DNA from: Sphingomonadales bacterium
GTDB taxonomy: Bacteria > Pseudomonadota > Alphaproteobacteria > Sphingomonadales > Sphingomonadaceae
DNA length: 64,000 bases
Direction of reading: 5' to 3'
Assembly: GCA_027490095.1 (NCBI GenBank)
Contig: JAIXYT010000025.1
Coordinates: 1-64,000 of the forward strand
Below are positions 35,564 to 46,849 of the stretch, piece by piece; within the stretch, counting starts at the first letter, position 1, and each line of letters begins with the position of its first letter. A program made the position numbers and the translations under genes. A model generated the notes under the pieces. It was not told where the DNA came from. It saw nothing but the letters and a program-made list of their open reading frames with translations, and ran no database searches.

Positions 35564-36316
35564 TCAGGCGGAGACGGTCGAGCCGGGCAGACGGCGCTTG
35601 CGGGCCGCGAAGCCGACGAGGCCGAAGCCTGCAACCAGCAGCGCCCAGCTGGTGGGTTCCGGCACGGTCGGCATGTCCACGAAGCCGACGGTGTGGTTGT
35701 CGGATTCATATCCGCCGCCGCCGGCCTGGTAGAAGCGGATGCGATCGAAGGTGGTGCCGGTGGGCTTGAACACGTTCACGAAGGCGAACATCTCGTTGCG
35801 GACCTGGCCCTGGAAGGGGGCGGTCGGGTTGCCGCACCAGGCGCTGGTGGGGCAGTTCCGGAGGTCGGCCCGGATGGAGGCCGGCGTGATCGTCTCGATG
35901 AGCGTGTTGCCCTTGTAGAAGGCGAGGCGGTTCTGGCCGTCGAGCGCCGACAGCCAGTAGCCGAAATAGGACAGGCCTTCGCGCGGGGCGCGGGTGAAGA
36001 CCACCTCATAGCCGCCGTCGGACTGGAAGGTGACGGCGTGGTTGCCGACACCGCCGGCCGAGCCATAGACATTGGGGCCGTCGATCCGGACATCGCGATA
36101 TTCGGCGCGGATCAGGCCCGCGGTGCCGAAATCGGTGGTGAAGGTCCGGTCGTTCCCGCGCTGGCGCGTGTTGAACCGTTCGACGCCGACGATTGCGAGC
36201 GTCTGGGTCGTGTTCTGCACGCCCGGTGCTTCATAGGTCAGCGTCGCAACGGCCGTGGCCGGCGTCGCGAGGAAGGCAGCTGCCGCAAGTGCGGCGGAAA
36301 CGAGCATGGTACGCAT
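35564..36316 (-). CDS. Secreted PEPxxWA-CTERM protein (copy 1)
   Basis: A 250-aa exported protein. Signal peptide about residues 1-23 (LVSAALAAAAFLATPATA); the mature domain contains NTTQTL, YFGYWLSALDGQNRLAFYKG and GGGGYESDNHTVGF. The C-terminus is a sphingomonad PEP-CTERM sorting tag: PEPTSWALLVAGFGLVGFAARKRR. Such tags are cut by an exosortase, which is not in the window. Function of the mature domain is unknown. ATG 36316 is used in place of the longer ORF because the signal peptide starts here. A paralogue lies directly upstream on the same strand. Confidence 0.85.
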   Translation of the reverse strand: MRTMLVSAALAAAAFLATPATAVATLTYEAPGVQNTTQTLAIVGVERFNTRQRGNDRTFTTDFGTAGLIRAEYRDVRIDGPNVYGSAGGVGNHAVTFQSDGGYEVVFTRAPREGLSYFGYWLSALDGQNRLAFYKGNTLIETITPASIRADLRNCPTSAWCGNPTAPFQGQVRNEMFAFVNVFKPTGTTFDRIRFYQAGGGGYESDNHTVGFVDMPTVPEPTSWALLVAGFGLVGFAARKRRLPGSTVSA

Positions 36317-36455
36317 GGCAAAAAGTCCGACCCGTGTTTCGAGGGGCGGACAATCCGTCCCTCTGTGGCCCAATTACGGGCTTCTGAGGGGGCCTTTAGC
36401 ACAGTTGCAGCGCCAGGCGGTGTAAACAAAGGCAAGTAACGGCGCTGAAACAAAT

Positions 36456-36491
36456 GGGGGCGAGGCCTGCCGTTCCGCAGGCCTCGCCCCC
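36456..36491 (-). terminator. Strong hairpin terminator after PEP-CTERM copy 2
   Basis: A perfect 15-bp stem, GGGGGCGAGGCCTGC / GCAGGCCTCGCCCCC, with a 6-base loop lies 18 bases past the stop of the minus-strand gene. On that strand it is followed by ATTTGTTTC, a fair T-rich tail. It separates the two PEP-CTERM paralogues into distinct transcripts. Confidence 0.8.
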
Positions 36492-36508
36492 CGATCCGGT
36501 GCGGGCGA

Positions 36509-37267
36509 TCAGGCCGTGACGATAGCGGCCGCCCCGCGGCGGCGGCGGGCGGCAAAGCCCACCAGGCCGAAGCCGGCGATCATCATCGCCCAGGTGGCGG
36601 GCTCGGGGATCACGCCGCTTGGCTTGGTGAAGAAGCCGACGGTGTGGTTGTCGGATTCATATCCGCCGCCGCCAACCTGGTAGATGCGGATGCGGTCGTA
36701 GGTGTCGCCTCCGGTGAAATATACGTTCAGGAAGGCGTAGGGCTCGCCGCTGTTCTTGCCCACGAACGGCGGGTCCTGGTTGCCGCAATAGGCGTTGGGG
36801 CAGGGGCCGATCCCGGCGGGCGGCAGGGACTTGATGGCGCTCGGCGTGATGGTCGCGAGCTCGGTCGCGCCGTTGTAGAAGGTGATGCGGTTCTGGTTGT
36901 CCAGAGCCGACAGCCAGTAACCGAAATAGGTGAGGCCGGTCGGCAGCGTCGTGGTGAAGGTGATCTCGATTTCATCGAGGTCGCTGAACGTGACGATGTG
37001 CTTGCCGCTTCCGCCCGAGGACCCGAACTGGTTCGCGTTGTCGATCCGGCCACCCGTGTAGGTCGCGACGATCTTGTTGCCGGTGCCGAAGTCCGTCGAG
37101 AAGTTTGCGGCAGACCCGACTGTGCGCGTCTCGAAGGTTTCGACCCCCGAAACGGTGAAGCCAGCCGTGGTGTTCTGCACGTTCGGCAATTCATAGTTGA
37201 TGAAGAATCCTGCCGAGGCAGGCGCAGCCAGCAGCAGGGCCGCGGTTGCAAGGAAAAGGCGCTTCAT
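36509..37267 (-). CDS. Secreted PEPxxWA-CTERM protein (copy 2)
   Basis: A 252-aa paralogue of the neighbouring gene. Signal peptide MKRLFLATAALLLAAPASA; shared blocks with copy 1 are VQNTT, TDFGTG, YFGYWLSALDNQNRITFYNG, a two-Cys segment (GPCPNAYCGNQ against NCPTSAWCGNP) and GGGGYESDNHTVGF. The sorting tag is PEPATWAMMIAGFGLVGFAARRRR. The two conserved cysteines probably form a disulfide in the mature protein. ATG 37267 chosen at the signal peptide. It has its own hairpin terminator and an upstream dyad at 37393-37413. Confidence 0.86.
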   Translation of the reverse strand: MKRLFLATAALLLAAPASAGFFINYELPNVQNTTAGFTVSGVETFETRTVGSAANFSTDFGTGNKIVATYTGGRIDNANQFGSSGGSGKHIVTFSDLDEIEITFTTTLPTGLTYFGYWLSALDNQNRITFYNGATELATITPSAIKSLPPAGIGPCPNAYCGNQDPPFVGKNSGEPYAFLNVYFTGGDTYDRIRIYQVGGGGYESDNHTVGFFTKPSGVIPEPATWAMMIAGFGLVGFAARRRRGAAAIVTA

Positions 37268-37392
37268 GATCTGTCCCCAATGAACGAGCTGTCCGACGAG
37301 CTCGCCAGAATGCGTGCAAGAGATGTGCCAATTTCTTGGGAGGGGATTCGCCGAAGGCATGAAGCCTGCAAATGGCCGGCAACGCGTTCACG

Positions 37393-37413
37393 CCTGTCAA
37401 AACTCTTGACAGG
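37393..37413. promoter_or_regulatory. Palindrome in the PEP-CTERM/marC intergenic region
   Basis: CCTGTCAA-aactc-TTGACAGG is a perfect 8-bp dyad. It lies 126 bases upstream of PEP-CTERM copy 2 and 48 bases past the marC stop. It contains TTGACA on both strands, so it could be an operator over a -35 element for the minus-strand gene, or a marC 3' hairpin. No good -10 is seen. Confidence 0.4.
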
Positions 37414-37460
37414 TGCGGCCGCCATTATCCTTTCCAGATGTTAACCTTTGCGCCCTCCGG

Positions 37461-38078
37461 TCAGGCGAAGGCGCCCTTCAGCCCGTCGATCACGATCTGT
37501 GCGGCCAGCGCTGCAAGGATCACGCCGAGCAGGCGGGTGATCATCGCCTCCACCTTGGCGCCGACACGGCGCATGATCGGCCCGGCCGCCAGCAAGGCCA
37601 TCAGCGTCAGCACCAGCACGATCGCGAGCGCGCCATAGACTGCCGCATATTCGGCCGCCGTCTCTGCGCGGGACGTCAGCAGCATCACCGCTGCGATCGA
37701 GCCGGGGCCCGCGATCATCGGCATCGCCATCGGGAAGACCGACACATCCTCCTGCTCGACCGCCTGCGCCCGCTCCTCGCGGCGCTTGGTGCGCTTTTCA
37801 AAGACCATGTCGACCGCGATCAGGAACAGCATGATTCCGCCCGCGACGCGGAAGGCATCGAGGCTGATGCCGAGCGCGCCGAGGAAGGGCTCGCCGAAGG
37901 CGGCAAAGGCGAGCAGGATCGCCGATGCGATGAGGACCGAGCGCCAGGCCATGGACCGTCGGGCCTCGTTCGTCGCGTTGGTGGTGAGCCCTGCGAAGAT
38001 GGGCGCGGCGCCCGGCGGGTCGATCACGACCAGCAGCGTGACGAGTGCCGACACGAACAGGTCCCAGGGGAAGGTCAT
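37461..38078 (-). CDS. MarC family inner-membrane protein
   Basis: A 205-aa polytopic protein with six predicted helices. The family motifs are [16 protein letters not shown] at the first loop, [20 protein letters not shown], and the charged loop [10 protein letters not shown] before [17 protein letters not shown]. Function of MarC proteins is unresolved; they were once linked to multiple antibiotic resistance, but this was not upheld. The ATG overlaps the folD stop as ATGA, fixing the start and implying co-translation. Confidence 0.9.
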   Translation of the reverse strand: MTFPWDLFVSALVTLLVVIDPPGAAPIFAGLTTNATNEARRSMAWRSVLIASAILLAFAAFGEPFLGALGISLDAFRVAGGIMLFLIAVDMVFEKRTKRREERAQAVEQEDVSVFPMAMPMIAGPGSIAAVMLLTSRAETAAEYAAVYGALAIVLVLTLMALLAAGPIMRRVGAKVEAMITRLLGVILAALAAQIVIDGLKGAFA

Positions 38079-38932
38079 TCGCGCGCGGCTGCCTTCAGCG
38101 TGTTTTCGAGAAGGCAGGCGATCGTCATCGGGCCGACGCCGCCGGGCACGGGCGTGATGTGGGCGGCAACGTCGGCCGCCTCGGAGAAGGCGACGTCGCC
38201 GACAAGGCGGGTGCCCTGGCCCGATTCCTTCGGCACACGGTTGATGCCCACGTCGATCACGGTGCAGCCGGGCTTCAGCCAGTTGCCGCGAACCATCTCC
38301 GGGCGGCCGACTGCGGCGATCACGATGTCGGCGCGGGCGGAGAGCGCGGGCAGGTCGCGGCTGCGGCTGTGTGCGACGGTGACGGTGGCCGACGCCGAGA
38401 CGAGGAGCGAGGCCATCGGCCGGCCGACGATGTTGGACCGCCCGATCACCAGTGCGTCCGCGCCCGACAGGTCGCCGAGCGTCGCCTCCAGAAGGCGCAG
38501 GCAGCCGAGCGGGGTGCAGGGCACGAAGCCGTCGAGCCCGGTCGCCAGCCGACCGGCGTTCACCGGGTGGAAGCCGTCCACATCCTTGTCCGGATCGATG
38601 GCTGAGATCACCCGGGCGCTGTCGATCTGCGGCGGCAGGGGAAGCTGCACCAGGATGCCGTCGACGGCCGGGTCGCGGTTTAGTTGCGCGACCAGCGCGA
38701 GAAGCTCGGCCTCGGTCAGGTTTGCGTCGCGCCGGTGCTCGATCGAGGTGATGCCGGCCTCGGCGCAGGCGGCGATCTTGTTCCGCACATAGACGTGGCT
38801 TGCCGGATCCTCGCCCACCAGCACGACGGCCAGAGCCGGCGCCCGGGCGCCGGCCGCGGTGCGCGCGATCACGGCATGCGCGATGTCGGCGCGCATCCTC
38901 AGGGCGTGGGCCTTGCCGTCGATGATCTGCAT
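38075..38932 (-). CDS. folD: Methylenetetrahydrofolate dehydrogenase/cyclohydrolase
   Basis: Bifunctional NADP enzyme of one-carbon metabolism interconverting methylene- and formyl-tetrahydrofolate. [18 protein letters not shown] contains the catalytic Tyr and Lys region, and [11 protein letters not shown] and [15 protein letters not shown] are signature blocks. [15 protein letters not shown] is the nucleotide site and [15 protein letters not shown] the C-terminal signature. 285 aa. The start overlaps the yggT stop by one base (TGATG), and its stop overlaps marC by four. Confidence 0.97.
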   Translation of the reverse strand: MQIIDGKAHALRMRADIAHAVIARTAAGARAPALAVVLVGEDPASHVYVRNKIAACAEAGITSIEHRRDANLTEAELLALVAQLNRDPAVDGILVQLPLPPQIDSARVISAIDPDKDVDGFHPVNAGRLATGLDGFVPCTPLGCLRLLEATLGDLSGADALVIGRSNIVGRPMASLLVSASATVTVAHSRSRDLPALSARADIVIAAVGRPEMVRGNWLKPGCTVIDVGINRVPKESGQGTRLVGDVAFSEAADVAAHITPVPGGVGPMTIACLLENTLKAAARE

Positions 38933-39231
38933 CAGGCCAGCAGGTCCATCGCAAGGCCGGTCAGCAGGCGCTGGCTCAGCATGATGCCCAGGATCAGCAC
39001 CAGCGGCGACAGGTCGATCCCGCCCATGTCGGGGAGCAGGTTGCGGATCGGCCGCAGCAGCGGGTTCAGCAGCCGGTCGAGCCCGGTCAGTAGGCCGCGG
39101 ACGAAGCGGTTGTTCAGGTTCACGACGTTGAAGGCCACCAGCCAGCTGAGGATCGCCTGGAGGATGATCACATAGACGAACAGCTGCAGCAGGTAGACAA
39201 CGAAGCCGATCAGTTCCGCCATGGTGTTCAC
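38932..39231 (-). CDS. YggT family membrane protein
   Basis: A 99-aa protein with two hydrophobic helix regions ([24 protein letters not shown] and [17 protein letters not shown]) and the family loop [22 protein letters not shown]. YggT proteins are linked to osmotic stress and to cell-division-associated functions in some bacteria, without a clear mechanism. An in-frame ATG three codons in (MAELIG) is an alternative start. It heads yggT-folD-marC and is divergent from recF. Confidence 0.9.
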   Translation of the reverse strand: MNTMAELIGFVVYLLQLFVYVIILQAILSWLVAFNVVNLNNRFVRGLLTGLDRLLNPLLRPIRNLLPDMGGIDLSPLVLILGIMLSQRLLTGLAMDLLA

Positions 39232-39309
39232 GGGGCCAAAATTCCTTGTGCCGGGGGCTGTGCAAGCGAGCCTCTAGCGGGTGATGGCGTGCGGGGCTAG
39301 ACGCCGGCT

Positions 39310-40401
39310 GTGGCAACGCCCGTCCATCTTCTCGCCCTCGAGCTGAACGCGTTCCGCAACCACCGGGCCTCTCGGGTGGCCCCGGGCCTTGCGCCGTTCG
39401 TGCTGCTGACGGGCCCCAACGGGGCCGGCAAGACCAATGTGCTGGAGGCCGTGTCGCTGCTGGTGGTGGGGCGGGGCCTCCGCGGCAATCCGCTGTCGCA
39501 GATGGCATCTGCCGGCGGCGGCGGGGGCTTTGCCGTGCTGGCGGAGCTGCAGCCCGATCCCGGGCTTCCGGCCATCCGGGTGCTGACATCGACGAAGGCC
39601 GACGCGCCGGAGCGGCGACAGCTGAAGATCAACGGCGCCGCTGCCGCCCTGTCGGTGCTGTCGGACTGGTCTTCGCAGCTGTGGCTCACGCCGGCGATGG
39701 ACCGGCTGTTTTCCGATGCGGCGTCTGCCCGGCGGCGCTTTCTCGACCGGCTGGTGCTGGCGCTGAGCCCCGGGCATGCGGGCCATGCCACGCGCTACGA
39801 GGCGGCGATGCGGGCGCGCACCCGGCTGCTGACGGCGGAAGCGCCGGCGGACCCGGCCTGGCTGTCGGCGCTGGAGGCGCAGATGGCCGAGCATGGCGAA
39901 GCGCTGGCCGAGGCGCGGGCAGGCACGGTCGCCGCGCTGGAGAAGCTGCTTGCAACGACTGCGGATGCAGCCTTTCCCCGCCCGTCCATCGCGCTGTCCG
40001 ATGCAGGCCAGGAGGGGCTGGCAGCCCGCCTGCGCACGGTGCGCGCGGCCGACCGGGCGGCGGGCCGTGCGACGACGGGGCCGCACCGGCAGGACCTGGT
40101 CGTGACGCATGCCGACAAGGACATGCCGGCGGCCCAGGCCTCGACCGGGGAGCAGAAGGCTCTGCTTGTCTCGATCCTGCTGGCCCATGCCGGGCTGGTG
40201 TCGGAGCGGACCGGCCGGGTGCCGTTGATGCTGCTGGACGAGGCGGTGGCGCATCTCGATCCGGACCGGCGGCGGGCGCTGTTTGCCCGGCTGGCCGGGC
40301 TTGGCGGGCAGGCCTGGCTGACGGGAACGGATGCTGCGCTGTTCGAGGGGCTGGAAGCGGCCCGGTTCGACGTGCGCGACGGGACGATTTTGCCCGTCTA
40401 A
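39310..40401 (+). CDS. recF: DNA replication and repair protein RecF
   Basis: SMC-like ATPase that loads RecA at single-strand gaps with RecO and RecR. Walker A is [48 protein letters not shown] is the lobe II signature, and the ABC signature and Walker B are [16 protein letters not shown] and [11 protein letters not shown]. 363 aa from a GTG start. It is 48 bases upstream of gyrB, a remnant of the dnaA-dnaN-recF-gyrB order; dnaN is not beside it. Confidence 0.95.
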   Translation: MATPVHLLALELNAFRNHRASRVAPGLAPFVLLTGPNGAGKTNVLEAVSLLVVGRGLRGNPLSQMASAGGGGGFAVLAELQPDPGLPAIRVLTSTKADAPERRQLKINGAAAALSVLSDWSSQLWLTPAMDRLFSDAASARRRFLDRLVLALSPGHAGHATRYEAAMRARTRLLTAEAPADPAWLSALEAQMAEHGEALAEARAGTVAALEKLLATTADAAFPRPSIALSDAGQEGLAARLRTVRAADRAAGRATTGPHRQDLVVTHADKDMPAAQASTGEQKALLVSILLAHAGLVSERTGRVPLMLLDEAVAHLDPDRRRALFARLAGLGGQAWLTGTDAALFEGLEAARFDVRDGTILPV

Positions 40402-42921
<2,520 letters not shown>

Positions 42922-42963
42922 GGTTCAGGCGCCGGGCCCGACCCTTGGGCCCGGAGGTCGACC

Positions 42964-43449
42964 ATGCGACTGGTGATGCTGCTGATGCTGTCCGCCCTGC
43001 CGGCGCCGGTGCTGGCGCAGGCGCAAGCGCAGCAGTCCGATGCGGACAGGCTGGAACAGAAGGCCGAAGGCGTCGTGCGGCAGCCGATGAAGGACATCGG
43101 CCTGATGCGCGAGAACCCGCCCGAGGTGCTGCGCGATGCCCAGAAGGCGCCCTACACGATGGCCGGGCTGAAGAGCTGCGCCGACCTGAAGCACGCGATC
43201 GGCGAGCTGGACGTTGTGCTGGGGCCCGACGTCGATGCGGTCGACGACCAGGGCGACGCCCTGCCGGCCCGGCTGGCCGAGGCGGGCGCCAAGAGCATCG
43301 TCAACGCGCTGATCCCGTTCCGCGGGCTGGTGCGCGAGGCCAGCGGCGCGGCGGAAGCGGATCGCAAGTTCCGGATGATGGTGGCCGCCGGCATGGCGCG
43401 GCGTGGGTATCTGAAGGGGGTTGCAGAGACGCGGAAGTGCAGGGTTTAG
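42964..43449 (+). CDS. Secreted protein of unknown function
   Basis: A 161-aa exported protein. Signal peptide about residues 1-19 (LVMLLMLSALPAPVLAQ). The mature part has a charged helix (SDADRLEQKAEGVVRQPMKDIGLM) and two cysteines (SCADLKHAIGEL and the final RKCRV) that may pair. I do not recognise a family. AGGTCGACC precedes the ATG. It follows gyrB by 42 bases on the same strand. Confidence 0.7.
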   Translation: MRLVMLLMLSALPAPVLAQAQAQQSDADRLEQKAEGVVRQPMKDIGLMRENPPEVLRDAQKAPYTMAGLKSCADLKHAIGELDVVLGPDVDAVDDQGDALPARLAEAGAKSIVNALIPFRGLVREASGAAEADRKFRMMVAAGMARRGYLKGVAETRKCRV

Positions 43450-43457
43450 GGGCAGAG

Positions 43458-43618
43458 GGACGGCCGGCGGCCAAGCCGCCGAGTCCGTCTGGGGGTAAGG
43501 GAAGAGGAGATAGGAAGAGCGCGGCAAAGCCGCGTGCCGTCGGACTGGTCGGCGATAGAGATCGCCGACCCAGCCGGCCGGGCTTGCGCCGACTCCGGCG
43601 ATTACGGCTGCGCCGTAA
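43458..43618. repeat. Cluster of four palindromes between two convergent genes
   Basis: Four consecutive hairpins fill the 187-base gap: GACGG-c-CGGCGGC-caa-GCCGCCG-agt-CCGTC (43459-43489), CGCGGC-aaa-GCCGCG (43520-43534), a perfect 10-bp GGTCGGCGAT-agag-ATCGCCGACC (43547-43570), and TTACGGC-tgc-GCCGTAA (43602-43618). None has a T tract. The sequence style matches the palindromes at 1372 and 26157 and suggests REP-like elements. Confidence 0.6.
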
Positions 43619-43636
43619 CGCTGGGCGGCTTCAGCC

Positions 43637-44020
43637 TCAACCGCACCCCCTCATGCCCCCCACAGGCACGACAATCGCTTCCGCCCCTCCATCCGTCTGC
43701 TCGATCCGCATCGAGCCGGATTCGATGATCGCGCCGTTCTGGATCTGGCCGCCGGTCGCGAACTCCAGGCGCACCGACACCTTGTAGCCATGCCCGCCGA
43801 ACTGGCCGGGCGCGAACTGGGCAATGTCGAACATCTGCTTGCCCCGACCCGTGCCCTTCTGCATCCGCATCGTCTGGCTGGTCTCGTCGATCATGGCGAT
43901 GCGGATCGGCGCCTCGGTGCGGGTCCACAGGAAGGTCCGGCAGCGCCCCGGGGCCGCCGGCTGGGGCGGCAGCTCGGTCAGGCCCATGAGGGCGGTGGCG
44001 AGCAGGGTAAGGCCGATCAT
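43637..44020 (-). CDS. Small secreted protein at the end of the gsp operon
   Basis: A 127-aa protein with a short signal-like N-terminus (IGLTLLATALMGLTELPPQ), a beta-rich mature part (GRCRTFLWTRTEAPIRIAMID, YKVSVRLEFATGGQIQNGAIIESGSMRIEQ) and cysteines near both ends (GRC and RGCG). Its ATG overlaps the gspLM stop by four bases, so it is translated with the secretion operon. It occupies the place of gspN in other systems but is too short and does not look like GspN. I do not recognise the family; an accessory periplasmic role in secretion is inference only. Confidence 0.65.
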   Translation of the reverse strand: MIGLTLLATALMGLTELPPQPAAPGRCRTFLWTRTEAPIRIAMIDETSQTMRMQKGTGRGKQMFDIAQFAPGQFGGHGYKVSVRLEFATGGQIQNGAIIESGSMRIEQTDGGAEAIVVPVGGMRGCG

Positions 44021-45339
44021 GGGGCAACACCGAGGTCTGCCGAAATCGTCTGGTCGGCATTGCGGGTGAAGGTCGCGGCGGTGAAGCGGGCGCCCTTCAT
44101 CTCCAGGTCCGAGATCAGCGGAAGCAGCACCGTTGCGCGCGCCGCCGGGACCATGATCCGAGGGCCCGTCTGCCCGGGCGGCGCCAGGCCTGCCGCCATC
44201 AGGGCTGCGGCCACGGCATCCGCCTTCATCGGCGCGCCGCGGGCTCGGGCGGCGCCGGCGAGGGCTGCGTCCTGCCGGGCGGTCACCAGCCGCAGCATCG
44301 ATCGCGCGAGCGGCGTGTCGACCGTGGCCCGGGCTGCCTGGCGGTCCCCTATGGTCACCGTCGTGCCCGAGGCCGTCGCGACGAAGGCCCCTCCGGCCAT
44401 GCGCTGGCCGACGAGGGCGATCGCGTCGGCGGGGCCTCCCAGACCCAGCAGAAGGCTGCCGTCGGGCTGAAGCCGCGCCGTGTCGAGCCGTGCACCCGGC
44501 ACCTGTTCAAGGATTGCCGTTGCAAAGGTCATGCGCGCGCCGAGCGCGCCGCCTTCGGCCTTTCGCCGCGCGTCGGCGAGCGCTGCGGCGCCGGCCTCTG
44601 CGTCGGCAGGCCGCGTGCCGAGCGTCTGGGCGGCAAGCTCCACGACGGCCCGGTCGCCGACGGCAACGGCGGCTGCGCTGCGCGCCTCTTGAATCGCGAG
44701 CGGCGCAAGCGCCAGCGCCGCCACCAGCAGCGCGAGCAGGATGGCCGTGATCCGGAACCGCCGTTCGGCCCACCAGCGGCGGCGCGGCGCATAGGCGCCC
44801 TGCAGCAGGTCGATGGGCAGCGGATCCGGGGTTGCAGCCGGCGCGAACTCGCCCAGCTGGAGGAATCGGCCGAGCTGGCTTGCGCCTGTCAGCGCCGAGG
44901 CGAGAGACGGTTCGACGAGGCCGGCAAGATCGGTCGTTCGCAGCAGCACCCGGTCGCCGAAGCGGGCCATGGTCGGGGCCGCTTCGGCCGGTTCCAGCAG
45001 CAGGGCGGCCGGCACCAGATGCGCAGGCTCCGCGCCGGCCGCGCGGAAGTGCGACAGATGCCCCGCCATCCGCTCATGCGCGATGACGGCGACCCAGCTT
45101 GCGCCATCCTCGTCTGCCGGGCCGACTGCCACATGCAGGTCCTCGATCGGCTGGGCCGACAGGTCGGTCGCGCGCATGCGGGCTTCCGCCAGCCGCGCGC
45201 GGCTGTCGGCTTCCGTGAGCGTCAGCCGGTGCAGCGCGACATCGTCGCCGGGAATCACGGCAACGGTCGCGCCGGGCGACTCCGCGCTCGCCTCGCCGAG
45301 CGGCCGTACCCCGTCTTGCGTGGCCAGAAGGATGGTCAT
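44017..45339 (-). CDS. gspL: Type II secretion GspL with fused GspM-like C-terminal domain
   Basis: A 440-aa inner-membrane assembly platform protein. Residues 1-190 form the cytoplasmic GspL part, shorter than the usual actin-like domain, and one transmembrane helix (ITAILLALLVAALALAPLAI) sits at about 197-216. A GspL-like ferredoxin-fold is at about 280-335 (PGARLDTARLQPDGSLLLGL). Residues ~370-440 (RATVLLPLISDLEMKGARFTAATFTRNADQT) look like the periplasmic domain of GspM. No separate gspM ORF follows, so I read it as a fusion that has lost the GspM membrane anchor. ATGA overlap with gspK fixes the start. Confidence 0.7.
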   Translation of the reverse strand: MTILLATQDGVRPLGEASAESPGATVAVIPGDDVALHRLTLTEADSRARLAEARMRATDLSAQPIEDLHVAVGPADEDGASWVAVIAHERMAGHLSHFRAAGAEPAHLVPAALLLEPAEAAPTMARFGDRVLLRTTDLAGLVEPSLASALTGASQLGRFLQLGEFAPAATPDPLPIDLLQGAYAPRRRWWAERRFRITAILLALLVAALALAPLAIQEARSAAAVAVGDRAVVELAAQTLGTRPADAEAGAAALADARRKAEGGALGARMTFATAILEQVPGARLDTARLQPDGSLLLGLGGPADAIALVGQRMAGGAFVATASGTTVTIGDRQAARATVDTPLARSMLRLVTARQDAALAGAARARGAPMKADAVAAALMAAGLAPPGQTGPRIMVPAARATVLLPLISDLEMKGARFTAATFTRNADQTISADLGVAP

Positions 45340-46259
45340 GACAGCATCTCTACCCTGACCCACCGGCTGTAGACCACCTCTGCTGGCAACTGGATGGTGT
45401 CGAGCAGCAGTTCGCGTGTCACGCGCGCGCGGCCGGTGGTTGCGACCAGCTCGACCTGCATCCAGCGCGTGCTGGTGCCGACCTCGTTCTCGATGTTGAC
45501 GGCGCCGTCTGAGGAAAGCCCCGAACGGCCCAGGAAATCGTTCGCCGACGCCCAGCCACCGGCAGGCCGCATCGACACGGCAAGCCGCGCCTTGTCGGAG
45601 CCGACCCCCAGGCTTGCAAGGATGGGGGCCCGGTCGGCCGTGAGGCTGTTCAGGTTGATCGACGCCCGCTCCCGCGTGGGAAGCGCGCAGAGCAGCGGCC
45701 CGGCCAGCTGCCAGTGTCGCTGCGTGACGCCTGCGATCGTCGCCCACTCGCTGGGATCGGCCCAGAGCTGGCCGGTCTGGCCGAGCCTGGCCGCAGTCGC
45801 CTTCGAAAGGCTGTCGGCTTCGAGCAGCGGAATGCCGACGGCCACGAGCAGCCGGGCGAAGTCCTGCGGCCGCGCAGCGGGCTGGGGGCGGGCCATGGCC
45901 GGGTCCGTCGCCGGCGGGGCTGCAAGCGCATTCAGATTGAAGCAGTTGCCGCCCTCTGCGAAGCGCAGCGCAACCTTGCCGTCGCCGGCCGCCATCTCGA
46001 TGGGCGAGTCGAGAAGGCCCGGCTGCATGCGAAGCCTTGCCTTGAGCGACGCGGCCATGTTGGCCGACGCGGCCGTCGCTGCACTCGCCAGAAGCTGCGC
46101 CTCGCCCCGCGCCTCGGCCTCGGTGATCCGGTTCCCGGCCGCCTTCAACCGCTCCAGCCCGACGGTCGCGAACCCGGCAAGCAGAACGACCATGGCGAGC
46201 ACGGCCAGAAGGGCGGCGCCCCGTTCGGAGCGTTTCGCTGCCGGGCGATACAGGGTCAT
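45336..46259 (-). CDS. gspK: Type II secretion minor pseudopilin GspK
   Basis: A 307-aa prepilin-like protein forming the tip of the pseudopilus with GspI and GspJ. The N-terminal signal KRSERGAALLAVLAMVVLLAGFATVGLER shows the Gly-Ala cleavage site and the hydrophobic stalk. As usual for GspK, position +5 lacks the Glu of the major pilin. The large globular domain contains SINLNSLTADRAPILASLG, a helix-hairpin-helix-like repeat typical of GspK. ATG 46259 overlaps the gspJ stop as ATGA. Confidence 0.9.
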   Translation of the reverse strand: MTLYRPAAKRSERGAALLAVLAMVVLLAGFATVGLERLKAAGNRITEAEARGEAQLLASAATAASANMAASLKARLRMQPGLLDSPIEMAAGDGKVALRFAEGGNCFNLNALAAPPATDPAMARPQPAARPQDFARLLVAVGIPLLEADSLSKATAARLGQTGQLWADPSEWATIAGVTQRHWQLAGPLLCALPTRERASINLNSLTADRAPILASLGVGSDKARLAVSMRPAGGWASANDFLGRSGLSSDGAVNIENEVGTSTRWMQVELVATTGRARVTRELLLDTIQLPAEVVYSRWVRVEMLS

Positions 46260-46849
46260 GCGCCCACCAGCAGCTTCAGGGTGATCGGAACGCCATCCCG
46301 CCGGACCAGCGTGAGCTCGACCGCGCGGGGCAGTTCGGCAGGGTCCGTCGGGGCCCAGCTGTCGGACCAGCCGCTGGCGGTCATCACCCGGAAGCGGGCG
46401 CCGACGATCCCCTGGGCCATCGGTGTCGCTTCGCCCGGCGGGGCGCCGTCGATCGCGGGGAAGGGCTGGCGCAGCAGCAGGCCGTCGGCATGGCCCCAGG
46501 CGACCTTCTCGACCGCAGGCAGCACGCCTTCTGCCCGGTAGCGGGTGAGGACAAAGCCGTCGGGCGTCAGCGTGAAGGCGGGCATCGGCTTGCCGTCGGC
46601 CCCCAGGCTGGGGCGGCGGGCAGCCTGGCCGAGGTCGGCGGCAAGGATGGTGCGCATGTCGTCGAGCGCCGTGACGGTGCCGAGCGCGCCCTGGCTTGCG
46701 GCGAAGCTGCGGGTGGCGCCCGTCGCCATGGCGGTGGCGATGCTGGCGATGATGCCGAAGATCAGCAGCGAGACCAGCATCTCGACGAGCGTGAATCCGC
46801 CCTCGCACGAGGGATGGTCGCGCCGGGGATGGTGGCGTGCCGCGCTCAT
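46256..46849 (-). CDS. gspJ: Type II secretion minor pseudopilin GspJ
   Basis: A 197-aa prepilin. The class III signal CEGGFTLVEMLVSLLIFGIIASIATAMATGATRSF has Gly before Phe+1 and Glu at +5. It belongs to the tip complex. The globular part ends PRAVELTLVRRDGVPITLKLLVGA. The start ATG 46849 overlaps the gspI stop by four bases, replacing the longer ORF-track start. Confidence 0.9.
   Translation of the reverse strand: MSAARHHPRRDHPSCEGGFTLVEMLVSLLIFGIIASIATAMATGATRSFAASQGALGTVTALDDMRTILAADLGQAARRPSLGADGKPMPAFTLTPDGFVLTRYRAEGVLPAVEKVAWGHADGLLLRQPFPAIDGAPPGEATPMAQGIVGARFRVMTASGWSDSWAPTDPAELPRAVELTLVRRDGVPITLKLLVGA

Noticed and set aside
32974-35709. ClpA with a 130-residue N-terminal extension
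   Set aside because: The extension is Pro/Arg-rich and not ClpA-like; a strong Shine-Dalgarno precedes the ATG at 35316, where the conserved N-domain begins.
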